Part shown: positions 1-4,516 of the stretch, piece after piece
Position numbering within the stretch: position 1 is the stretch's first letter
Layout of the letters: every line of letters begins with the position of its first letter
Assembly (NCBI GenBank): GCA_002697505.1
Contig: NZWA01000052.1
Coordinates: 3,519 to 8,816, forward strand
DNA from: Flavobacteriales bacterium
GTDB lineage: Bacteria; Bacteroidota; Bacteroidia; Flavobacteriales; BACL11
DNA length: 5,298 bases
Direction: 5' to 3'
The notes under the pieces: model-generated
Told to the model about the DNA's origin: nothing
Database searches by the model: none
The model's input: the letters and a program-made list of their open reading frames with translations, nothing else
Position numbers and translations under genes: made by a program

Positions 1-423
1 TATCAAGAATTTAGCCAACGATATGCTGATGCTAGTTTATTAGAAGATAATATACCAATACCAGATTTAAGAAGGCAAGATCATAACAACAGACAGAATA
101 GTATAGATGACTTAGATGGTTATAAATATACGATGTACAAAACACAGATGAGAGAACTGTTTGCTAAATCAAAATATTTATATGATCTTATGTTGAAAGA
201 TGGAGTAGCCAAAGAGTGTGCTAGATTTATATTGCCACTAGCAACTCCCACTAGAATATATATGAGTGGTAGTATTCGTAGCTGGATTCATTATATAGAT
301 TTAAGAAGTGCTAATGGTACTCAAAAAGAACACATGGATATTGCTTTAAGTTGTAAAGATATTTTTAAAAATCAGTTTCCAGTTATATCAGTTGCATTAG
401 GATGGGCAGAAGATGATAAATAA
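1..423 (+). CDS. thyX: Flavin-dependent thymidylate synthase ThyX, C-terminal part (5' end outside window)
   Basis: The frame is open from base 1 to the TAA at 421-423, giving 140 residues. ThyX makes dTMP from dUMP using methylene-tetrahydrofolate, with FAD and NADPH, in the cytoplasm; phages carry it to boost dTTP supply. The fragment opens with QEFSQRY, the end of the ThyX signature RHRxxS...ExSxRY, so the Glu, Ser and Arg that bind dUMP and flavin are present as E3, S5 and R7. The conserved C-terminal core follows: ARFILPLATPTRIYMSGS, then SWIHYIDLRS with the substrate-binding Arg, then GTQKEH. The RHR half of the signature lies upstream of the window. An ATG at 133 is in frame but internal: the homology upstream of it shows it is not the start. 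No anomaly is seen in what is visible. Confidence 0.96.
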   Translation, partial: YQEFSQRYADASLLEDNIPIPDLRRQDHNNRQNSIDDLDGYKYTMYKTQMRELFAKSKYLYDLMLKDGVAKECARFILPLATPTRIYMSGSIRSWIHYIDLRSANGTQKEHMDIALSCKDIFKNQFPVISVALGWAEDDK

Positions 424-446
424 TTTATTACATTATATAGGATTAT

Positions 447-486
447 GTCCATGTTCTCATTTTCATATTGATTTAATGGACGTTTT
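447..486 (+). terminator. Weak hairpin with T-rich tail after thyX; possible terminator in the 424-560 gap
   Basis: GTCCAT (447-452) can pair with ATGGAC (476-481). The 23-base AT-rich loop is long and the stem is followed by GTTTTCTT. It lies 24 bases after the thyX stop and before a strong promoter, where a terminator would make sense. The short stem and long loop make it a poor intrinsic terminator. The rest of 424-560 holds no gene I would support: a 27-codon frame from 476 has no ribosome binding site. Confidence 0.25.
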
Positions 487-560
487 CTTACTATTTCCAT
501 TTGTGTTTATCTGTATGAAATCTACAATAACAAGTTGTATGTCTTTCTTTAAAGTTTAGC

Positions 561-589
561 TTGACAGTTGCCGATACATATATTATAAT
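561..589 (+). promoter_or_regulatory. Sigma70 promoter P1 for the uvdE operon
   Basis: A perfect TTGACA (561-566) and a perfect TATAAT (584-589) are separated by 17 bases. Transcription would start near 596, leaving a leader of about 15 bases that consists mainly of the GGAGG ribosome binding site at 598-602. The spacer contains TGCCGATA, shared at the same position with the promoter at 1875-1903. This looks like a strong promoter read by unmodified host RNA polymerase, as expected for an early phage operon. Confidence 0.88.
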
Positions 590-610
590 CTTCTAGTGGA
601 GGCAACAACT

Positions 611-1525
611 ATGCAATTCGGACTATGCTGTATATCTCTTGATCTTCAAGAACTAGAAGAACCATACAAGTTTCAGACTATGACGTACAAGCGTTTTAGT
701 TCTCTTCCTCGTAACGAAGCATTAGAGATTTTAGGTTCTCGTATTCTTAACAATATGCAGGTGACTCATGCTACCATTCAACACTGTGCAGAAAACGATT
801 ATTGCTATAGGATCAGCAGTGATTTATTTCCTCTTATTACTTATACTGCTGCCGATATTAGCTTACACGACCTCCCTCAGTATACTGACATCGTGGAGGA
901 AATAGCAGCAATCAAGCAAACTATACAAGATACAGGTGTTCGTGTATCTTGCCATCCAAGTGAGTTCAATGTTCTTGCATCTACTAATACCGATGCAGTT
1001 AACAGAACTATTACAGAACTAAATTTTTACTCAAAGTTCCTTGACATGATAGGTTGTCCTGCCGACTATAATTGTCCTATGAATTTGCATATCAATAATC
1101 GTGAAGGAACTAACGATGAGGTGGTTGACAGGTTTATACAGAATTTCAATAGACTTGACGATAACTGTCGTAATCGTCTTGTTATTGAGAATGACGACAA
1201 ACTTAATTGCTGGTCTGTTAAACAACTGGTAGAAGATTTTCACCCCAAAACCAATATACCAATTACATTCGATTATCTGCATCATGCCTGCCATCCTGAC
1301 GGGTGGACAGAGGAACAAGCAGTTCTAGCCTGTGTAGATACATGGCAAGGCTATAGGCCACTTTTTCACTACAGCGAATCTGCACCGGGAAATAATCCAC
1401 GCAAACATGCTGATTATGCAGAAAAAGATTTCTATCAGTACGGCGAAATCGACTATGACGTAGACATGGAACTAAAAATGAAAGACAAAGCAATAGCTAA
1501 ATTTATGGAAGGTGTATCTATATGA
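611..1525 (+). CDS. uvdE: UV-damage endonuclease (UvsE/UvdE family)
   Basis: This 304-residue TIM-barrel endonuclease, close to the roughly 300 residues of bacterial members, nicks DNA 5' of UV photoproducts to begin alternative excision repair. The N-terminus MQFGLCCISLDL fits the family start. Family motifs appear in order: YRISSDLFPL, VSCHPSEF with H115, LHINN with H160, VIENDD with E193, FDYLHH with D221, H224 and H225, and FHYSES...KHADY with H253 and H266. These supply the His, Glu and Asp metal ligands at the centre of the barrel. ATG 611 is chosen because GGAGG (598-602) lies 8 bases upstream; the in-frame GTG at 596 sits at the predicted transcript start and has no binding site. The gene is first in the P1 operon, and its stop overlaps the next start (ATGA). 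Position 251, two residues before H253, is Leu where the Thermus enzyme is reported to have a carboxylated Lys. Confidence 0.95.
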   Translation: MQFGLCCISLDLQELEEPYKFQTMTYKRFSSLPRNEALEILGSRILNNMQVTHATIQHCAENDYCYRISSDLFPLITYTAADISLHDLPQYTDIVEEIAAIKQTIQDTGVRVSCHPSEFNVLASTNTDAVNRTITELNFYSKFLDMIGCPADYNCPMNLHINNREGTNDEVVDRFIQNFNRLDDNCRNRLVIENDDKLNCWSVKQLVEDFHPKTNIPITFDYLHHACHPDGWTEEQAVLACVDTWQGYRPLFHYSESAPGNNPRKHADYAEKDFYQYGEIDYDVDMELKMKDKAIAKFMEGVSI

Positions 1526-1668
1526 GTGGATGGTTAATCGTACTAACTGGTCTAATTTACCTATATGTAAGTGTTGAACAGTTATTGAAAGGTAATCCCG
1601 GTATGGGTATTGCCTACTTTGGATATGCTTTCTCCAATATCGGATTATATCTATTAGCATCTAAATAG
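1522..1668 (+). CDS. Small two-helix membrane protein, 48 residues
   Basis: The ATG overlaps the uvdE stop as ATGA, a classic sign of translational coupling. The 48-residue product starts MSGWLIVLTGLIYLYVSVEQ and has two hydrophobic stretches, about residues 4-17 and 28-46, joined by a polar turn containing LKGNPGMG. It is therefore predicted to be a hairpin-like inner-membrane protein. From memory, similar tiny proteins with this WLIVLTG...GYAFSN pattern recur in T4-like cyanophages, but no function is known to me. It ends at TAG 1666-1668, nine bases before the next start. Confidence 0.78.
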   Translation: MSGWLIVLTGLIYLYVSVEQLLKGNPGMGIAYFGYAFSNIGLYLLASK

Positions 1669-1677
1669 GGAGCAATT

Positions 1678-1878
1678 ATGAAAGAACCACAAAAATTTTC
1701 TATGTCCACAGGCTTACCAGTAGATAAAGATGCAGAAGTTAAGCATTATTCTCTTAGTTCAGATGATGGTGGCGCAGAAAAATCTTTTTTAAAATTTATT
1801 GAAGATCAAAAAGAGAGTAGACGACTTTATCAAGAAAGATTAGAAAAAATTAGAAAAGAGAATAAAGATTCTGCTTGA
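1678..1878 (+). CDS. Hypothetical charged protein, 66 residues
   Basis: The ATG at 1678 is preceded by AGGGAG (1667-1672) at normal spacing, and the gene follows the membrane protein by nine bases, so it is the third cistron of the P1 operon. The product is soluble. Its first half is polar, with SSDDGG near the middle, and its second half, about residues 36-63, is rich in Glu, Lys and Arg and likely forms one long amphipathic helix. No family is recognised. The stop codon TGA (1876-1878) lies inside the TTGACA of the next promoter, so the end of the gene and the start of the next transcription unit share bases. Confidence 0.75.
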   Translation: MKEPQKFSMSTGLPVDKDAEVKHYSLSSDDGGAEKSFLKFIEDQKESRRLYQERLEKIRKENKDSA

Positions 1879-1903
1879 CAACTGCCGATAAGTATGGTAT
1901 ACT
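1875..1903 (+). promoter_or_regulatory. Sigma70 promoter P2
   Basis: TTGACA (1875-1880), 17 bases, then TATACT (1898-1903), with a TGG just before the -10 giving an extended -10. The start point would be near 1910, about 27 bases before the ATG at 1937. Its first 16 bases after GC, TTGACA plus spacer through CGATA, match P1 in all but two positions. The -35 box contains the stop codon of the preceding gene. Confidence 0.85.
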
Positions 1904-1936
1904 GGTAGTATCAGTTTAATTCACAGGAGACTAAAG

Positions 1937-2344
1937 ATGCCTAAAGGTAAAAAGACTTGCGAGAAATGTGGACATGAGTGTGGCCCAAGAGCATATATGT
2001 GTCCAGAGTGTCAACATCCGTTTATGTTTGCACCAAAGAGTAAAGAAAAAAGAACTACCCGTTTAGTTAGAAAGTTTGATTGGAGAGAACTACAGAAGGG
2101 TGATAGAATTAAAGCTACTGGAGGCCCATACTCTGTAGTAGATGGTGAATATATTCCTATGGGTTGTAGAGGAAAGTTTACTGTCATAGGTACTGATAAG
2201 AATGGTATTATAGCTTATGGAGTAAAAGAAGGTGGATTCTGTCATATTTGGATGGGTGAAGATGATATTGATCCATTGACAAGGATTCACAGAACCAAAC
2301 ATAGGCTTGCTAAAATACAACCTAAGAAGGTTAAGGCAGCATAA
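1937..2344 (+). CDS. Zinc-ribbon protein with C-terminal beta-rich domain, 135 residues
   Basis: The start has a strong binding site, AGGAGA (1925-1930), six bases before ATG. Residues 8-25 form a zinc ribbon: C8-x2-C11 and C22-x2-C25, with a further Cys at 15. A basic linker (about residues 33-46, KSKEKRTTRLVRK) leads to a domain of about residues 48-120, beginning DWRELQKGDRIKATGG and containing GKFTVIG and FCHIWMG. Its alternating hydrophobic and Gly residues suggest a small beta-barrel, SH3- or KOW-like. The C-terminus is again Lys-rich. The combination suggests nucleic-acid or ribosome binding, but this is inference; I recognise no named family. It is the first gene behind P2, and its stop overlaps the next start (TAATG). 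Confidence 0.88.
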   Translation: MPKGKKTCEKCGHECGPRAYMCPECQHPFMFAPKSKEKRTTRLVRKFDWRELQKGDRIKATGGPYSVVDGEYIPMGCRGKFTVIGTDKNGIIAYGVKEGGFCHIWMGEDDIDPLTRIHRTKHRLAKIQPKKVKAA

Positions 2345-2724
2345 TGAAAGACAATAAGGAATATGTTATTACAGATACAGAAGAGTTTGCCTCATTGATG
2401 AGAAGTACAGCAGCAACAAGTTTAGCTGAACAATATCTAGGTAGAACTAAAGAATATGACGATGATGATTTAAATAATTTTGTTACTCTAAATCAAATAC
2501 AAACAATAATACATGAAGAAAGTTTGGGACAAGATGAAGAGTCGCAATACATTATTGATTCCGATATTTTTGAACACATTTTTGACCAAGTAAGAAATAT
2601 GATATATCAATCAACTATGTGCCAACTTGCCGCTAAAGGCTATGTTGAATGTGCATGGGATGACGAAAAAAATAAAATGGTTTTTTGGGTTGACGGTAAA
2701 AAGGACAAAAACTATAATAAGTAA
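2344..2724 (+). CDS. Conserved-looking acidic phage protein of unknown function, 126 residues
   Basis: The start codon shares an A with the stop of the zinc-ribbon gene (TAATG), so the two are almost certainly translated together. The product is acidic and mostly helical. It includes an Asp run (EYDDDDLNNF, about residues 38-47), a stretch EESQYIIDSDIFEHIFDQVR, and a C-terminal part with AAKGYVECAWDDEKNKMVFW. From memory, this last pattern recurs in uncharacterised cyanomyovirus proteins. It may have a winged-helix-like fold, with the KGYVECAWD segment as the beta wing, but that is only a guess. The last 12 codons overlap a possible promoter for the next gene. Confidence 0.85.
   Translation: MKDNKEYVITDTEEFASLMRSTAATSLAEQYLGRTKEYDDDDLNNFVTLNQIQTIIHEESLGQDEESQYIIDSDIFEHIFDQVRNMIYQSTMCQLAAKGYVECAWDDEKNKMVFWVDGKKDKNYNK
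2690..2718 (+). promoter_or_regulatory. Probable sigma70 promoter inside the end of the acidic-protein gene
   Basis: TTGACG (2690-2695), 17 bases, TATAAT (2713-2718). The predicted start, near 2725, falls just after the stop codon and gives the HTH gene its own leader of about 64 bases. In that leader GTGGC (2735-2739 region) can pair with GCCAC (2766-2770 region). It lacks the CGATA spacer motif of P1 to P3, and the A-rich spacer is within coding sequence, so it is less certain. Confidence 0.5.
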
Positions 2725-2788
2725 GATTTTTGTTAGTGGCGACAAGAATCTTTTGTTTTCAAGGATGCCACAATTTAAGAGGTGCTTA

Positions 2789-3013
2789 ATGACAAAGCAA
2801 GATAAGGTTTTGAATTATTTGACTAGAGGTAAGACTCTTAGCCAAGATAGTGCGTATAGCATGTTTGAAGTAGGAAATCTTCGTGCTACTATTAGTGACA
2901 TCAAGCCTGCACTCAAGAAGAGTGGTTTCACAGTAGTTCGTTCTACTGGTAGACAGGGTGAGACTCGCTATGGTGCTAGTAAGACTCGACGCAGAGCAAC
3001 TTCTCGTCGGTAA
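2789..3013 (+). CDS. Small helix-turn-helix DNA-binding protein, 74 residues
   Basis: The frame is open further upstream, but ATG 2789 is the best start: it has AGAGGT (2778-2783) at good spacing, and residues before it look like read-through of the neighbouring gene in another frame. The protein begins MTKQDKVLNYLTRGKTLS, then SAYSMFEVGNLRATISDI, the layout of the short winged-helix domain seen in phage proteins (HTH_39-like): helix about 3-12, helix 17-26, recognition helix 29-40, then a wing around 46-62. The tail SKTRRRATSRR is strongly basic and should add DNA affinity. A transcription regulator role is likely from the fold; its target is unknown. Confidence 0.8.
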   Translation: MTKQDKVLNYLTRGKTLSQDSAYSMFEVGNLRATISDIKPALKKSGFTVVRSTGRQGETRYGASKTRRRATSRR

Positions 3014-3092
3014 ACGGAATTATTTTCAGTGGCCCAGTTAAAGCCATTTAGGGTATGTCTAATACATTATTATTAAAAAGGATATAGATAGT

Positions 3093-3278
3093 ATGGCTTC
3101 CTATCACACTGAAATTCATCCCGCTACTTATATATTATGGTTACTACTTATGGCTAGTATTGTAACAAACTTTGTTCAACATTCTCAAATAAAAAGACTT
3201 GACAAACAACTTGCACCTGTTATAATTAGACAACATATTGAAGCATTTACACAACCTTTGGAAGAAAGAGTAATATAA
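3093..3278 (+). CDS. Single-pass small membrane protein, 61 residues
   Basis: ATG 3093 follows AAAAGGA (3076-3082) by ten bases. Residues about 11-29 (TYILWLLLMASIVTNFV) form one membrane helix; the rest, from SQIKRLDKQL on, is polar and probably helical. No family is recognised. The 79-base gap before it (3014-3092) holds a small hairpin, AGTGGC (3028-3033) with GCCATT (3043-3048), but no T tract, so I do not call a terminator. A possible promoter lies inside the gene. Confidence 0.7.
   Translation: MASYHTEIHPATYILWLLLMASIVTNFVQHSQIKRLDKQLAPVIIRQHIEAFTQPLEERVI
3199..3226 (+). promoter_or_regulatory. Possible promoter for the RNA locus
   Basis: TTGACA (3199-3204), 16 bases, TATAAT (3221-3226). 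Both hexamers are perfect. The site lies inside the small membrane gene, with a start near 3233, upstream of the structured RNA and the tmRNA. I see no better promoter immediately before the tmRNA, so this is the likeliest source of its precursor. The 16-base spacing is one short of ideal, and the spacer lacks the CGATA motif. Confidence 0.6.
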
Positions 3279-3288
3279 AACAATATAC

Positions 3289-3480
3289 ATAGCGAGGATA
3301 GCTTCCTTGCTATAGGACGGTGACTGAAAATGTGCCAGCAAGCATGAGGGTACAACAGTACATGACGCTCAGAGGGACGGGCAAGTGCCATACAACTTTG
3401 AGATAGTGGTTAAAGTAGGGAAATCTGACAGATCATGCCCTGAAATTTGGAGGTAACTAACTGTAAATCCTCCCCGTCCA
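3289..3480 (+). ncRNA. Candidate structured RNA of unknown class, upstream of tmRNA
   Basis: No gene is supported here (longest sense frame about 20 codons without a binding site). By hand count, 3291-3480 is about 47% G+C, well above its neighbours. Foldable elements, in order: a 10-bp hairpin 3289-3298/3304-3313 with a five-base loop; a stem AGC-ATG (3341-3346) with CAT-GCT (3361-3369) capped by TAC-AACA-GTA; and a closed domain where GGACGG (3375-3380) pairs with CCGTCC (3474-3479). Inside that domain are four small hairpins: GGC/GCC near 3381-3389 (sharing one base with the closing stem), ACTTT/AAAGT (3395-3416), AGGG/CCCT with inner ATCT/AGAT (3417-3441) and GGAGG/CCTCC (3449-3473). The closed domain looks vaguely tRNA-like but has no T arm. 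It is probably cotranscribed with the tmRNA. It could also be a leader or processing element rather than a separate RNA. Boundaries are approximate. Confidence 0.5.
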
Positions 3481-3492
3481 ACAATACAAACC

Positions 3493-3831
3493 GGGGGCGT
3501 ACTGGTTTCGACAGGTGAATAGAAGTATAGATCGCATCGACTGGTTGATCTAAAGGCCAGTTTAAAAATAGATCACATTTTAGTTGCCGATACTTCTGTA
3601 TTAGCACTCGCTGCTTAGTGAGGGAGGTTGCCTAAACCTTCTCGCCCAATTAGGCTGACTCCGATAATCGGATAGGGAATTTATACCTGAATTAAATATA
3701 AAGATAAGTGTAATCACTTTGACGTTGGAAAGACAAACAGTTTTGTCTGTAGTATTAATAACAACAGACTAACGATGTAGAAGTTTATGTGGAATTTACA
3801 CTGGACAGGGGTTCGACTCCCCTCGCCTCCA
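3493..3831 (+). ncRNA. ssrA: Transfer-messenger RNA (tmRNA, SsrA), one-piece
   Basis: tmRNA enters stalled ribosomes as an alanyl-tRNA mimic with SmpB, then serves as a short message that tags the unfinished protein for proteolysis. The acceptor stem is GGGGGCG (3493-3499) with CGCCTCC (3824-3830), including the G3-U70 pair (3495/3828) that marks alanine tRNAs. The 5' part has the signature ACTGGTTTCGACAGG; the 3' part has GGACAGGGG and a T arm AGGGG-TTCGACT-CCCCT (3807-3823). Pseudoknot PK1 is formed by GATC/GATC and ACTGG/CCAGT near 3530-3560. PK2 has GAGGTT/AACCTT with loop GCCTAA pairing TTAGGC near 3620-3653. The 3' CCA is not encoded beyond one C, so it must be added by the host CCA enzyme. 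At 339 bases it is near normal length. No intron or permutation is seen. Confidence 0.96.
3571..3618 (+). other. tmRNA tag reading frame (proteolysis tag)
   Basis: Reading back from the stop TAG (3616-3618), the frame gives DHILVADTSVLALAA if translation resumes at GAT 3571; resumption at CAC 3574 would drop the Asp. An A-rich stretch with AATAG precedes it, as before the E. coli resume codon. The other two frames meet stops at once or lack the ending. The terminal ALAA equals that of the E. coli tag and should be recognised by ClpXP-type proteases; the rest of the tag is unlike AANDENYALAA. A Gxx resume codon is favoured because it is the common type. Confidence 0.8.
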
Positions 3832-3834
3832 CTT

Positions 3835-4116
3835 ATGAAAACTAAAGTAATACTACTGTCTTTATTCCTTTTCTTTAATGCTGTTGAAATAGTTCGGCAT
3901 AATCAGGTATTCAGGTTTTTAATAGATGGCAGACCAAAGCAGATAACATACTTCCACAGTACATTTTTATTTACGCATATTGAAATTGAAGTTACTGAAC
4001 CAGAGATAAGAAAAGATTGTGCCGCTTTTAGATGTATGAACATTTATATATTTTGTGAAAATTTTCACATACATCATACTTTTCATTGGAGATATATAAA
4101 ATTTCTTAAAACATAA
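3835..4116 (+). CDS. Hypothetical signal-anchor protein, 93 residues, starting right after tmRNA
   Basis: The open frame continues upstream into the tmRNA, but ATG 3835, three bases past the tmRNA discriminator base, is the sensible start: the product then begins MKTKVILLSLFLFFNAVEIV, a basic residue followed by a hydrophobic segment typical of a signal anchor. The rest is aromatic- and His-rich, with Cys at about 61, 66 and 74 and a stretch ENFHIHHTFHWRY. No family is recognised. There is no Shine-Dalgarno sequence, since the upstream bases are the tmRNA T arm and acceptor. After tmRNA 3' processing the message would be almost leaderless, so expression is uncertain. Confidence 0.5.
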   Translation: MKTKVILLSLFLFFNAVEIVRHNQVFRFLIDGRPKQITYFHSTFLFTHIEIEVTEPEIRKDCAAFRCMNIYIFCENFHIHHTFHWRYIKFLKT

Positions 4117-4123
4117 GGTGTAT

Positions 4124-4152
4124 AGTAATAGTGTTGCAGCATCACTATAACT
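4124..4152 (+). promoter_or_regulatory. 29-bp imperfect palindrome, possible operator or leader hairpin
   Basis: Centred on A4138, the arms match at 12 of 14 pairs: the inner 21 bases are ATAGTG-T-TGC, A, GCA-T-CACTAT with a single mismatched pair, and the palindrome resumes with AGT/ACT after another mismatch. It overlaps a TATAGT (4121-4126) that could be a weak -10, although no -35 is seen at proper spacing. It ends shortly before the ribosome binding site of the next gene. It could be a dimeric-repressor site or an RNA hairpin. Confidence 0.5.
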
Positions 4153-4166
4153 TGGAGAGACATCTA

Positions 4167-4442
4167 ATGTTCAAAAAAACTAAACTACATTTGGCAGAGA
4201 ATGATATGACTTATTGGGAACACTTTAGATTCGCTTCAAGTTATGGTATTTCTTGTATCTATCATGGAATACTATTAATAGCACATTCTTTAATACCTGC
4301 ATATTTTTCTACTACAGGTGCAGAACTTACAAATAAATTAAATAAAGTTTTTACAGATCATAATGAATACTTAAAACTAAAGCATAGAGTAGAAGCATTT
4401 AAAAAAATAGTTTACTACTATCGCTCTAAAGAATTAAAGTAA
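4167..4442 (+). CDS. Small membrane protein resembling DUF6356, 91 residues
   Basis: ATG 4167 is chosen over the in-frame GTG at 4131 because GGAGAG (4154-4159) lies at normal spacing before it, whereas 4131 is inside the palindrome without a binding site. The N-terminal part has ENDMTYWEHFRFASSYG, and the next segment GILLIAHSLIPAYFSTTG has the HxxxPxxF-TTG pattern I associate with DUF6356, small membrane proteins of unknown function. The membrane segment covers about residues 27-49. A charged helical tail of about 40 residues (NKVFTDHNEYLKLKHRVEAF and beyond) follows, longer than I expect for the family. The family call is from memory. Confidence 0.78.
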   Translation: MFKKTKLHLAENDMTYWEHFRFASSYGISCIYHGILLIAHSLIPAYFSTTGAELTNKLNKVFTDHNEYLKLKHRVEAFKKIVYYYRSKELK

Positions 4443-4449
4443 AGTTTGC

Positions 4450-4478
4450 TTGACAAGTAAGACGATATAGGATATACT
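4450..4478 (+). promoter_or_regulatory. Sigma70 promoter P3 for the DNA ligase gene
   Basis: TTGACA (4450-4455), 17 bases, TATACT (4473-4478). It is preceded by GC, as in P1 and P2. The spacer again contains CGATA, here two bases further downstream. The start would be near 4485, giving a leader of about 28 bases before the ligase ATG. It begins eight bases after the preceding stop. Confidence 0.82.
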
Positions 4479-4504
4479 TGAAGAAATCAATCACAGGACA
4501 CAGG

Positions 4505-4516
4505 ATGCTATTATGA
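4505..4516 (+). promoter_or_regulatory. Three-codon upstream frame (MLL-stop) overlapping the ligase start
   Basis: ATG 4505 opens the minimal frame ATG CTA TTA TGA, whose TGA overlaps the ligase ATG as ATGA. The leader has two copies of CACAGGA in tandem (4492-4498 and 4499-4505). The first is spaced to serve ATG 4505, the second to serve ATG 4513. This could couple or tune ligase translation, but may simply be chance. Confidence 0.35.

Noticed and set aside
121..128. TATAAATA, the T4 late-promoter core.
   Set aside because: It lies inside thyX coding sequence in an AT-rich genome, and no other genes in the window have this box upstream.
476..559. 27-codon frame between thyX and P1.
   Set aside because: No ribosome binding site and it ends just before the -35 box; no protein-like features beyond hydrophobicity.
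1031..1660. Minus-strand open frames opposite uvdE and the 48-residue gene.
   Set aside because: They are shadows: no binding sites and no recognisable domains, while the + strand has a well-conserved enzyme.
3028..3048. Hairpin AGTGGC/GCCATT after the HTH gene as a terminator.
   Set aside because: Six-bp stem with a wobble pair and no following T tract.
3289..3480. Considered RNase P RNA, group I intron, cobalamin riboswitch or an intron-split tRNA.
   Set aside because: The RNase P signatures (GAGGAAAGUCC, ACAGAA) are absent, no P7 pairing for a group I core is seen, the B12 box is missing, and no T arm exists despite a 7-bp acceptor-like stem and partial look-alikes such as AACTGTAAAT.
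3582..3593. AGTTGCCGATAC is identical to 12 bases of promoter P1 (566-577).
   Set aside because: In tmRNA it codes tag residues and has no -35 box before it; one shared 12-mer is expected by chance in a window of this size.
3410..3607. Minus-strand frame across the RNA locus and tmRNA 5' half.
   Set aside because: It covers conserved tmRNA structure and has no protein features.
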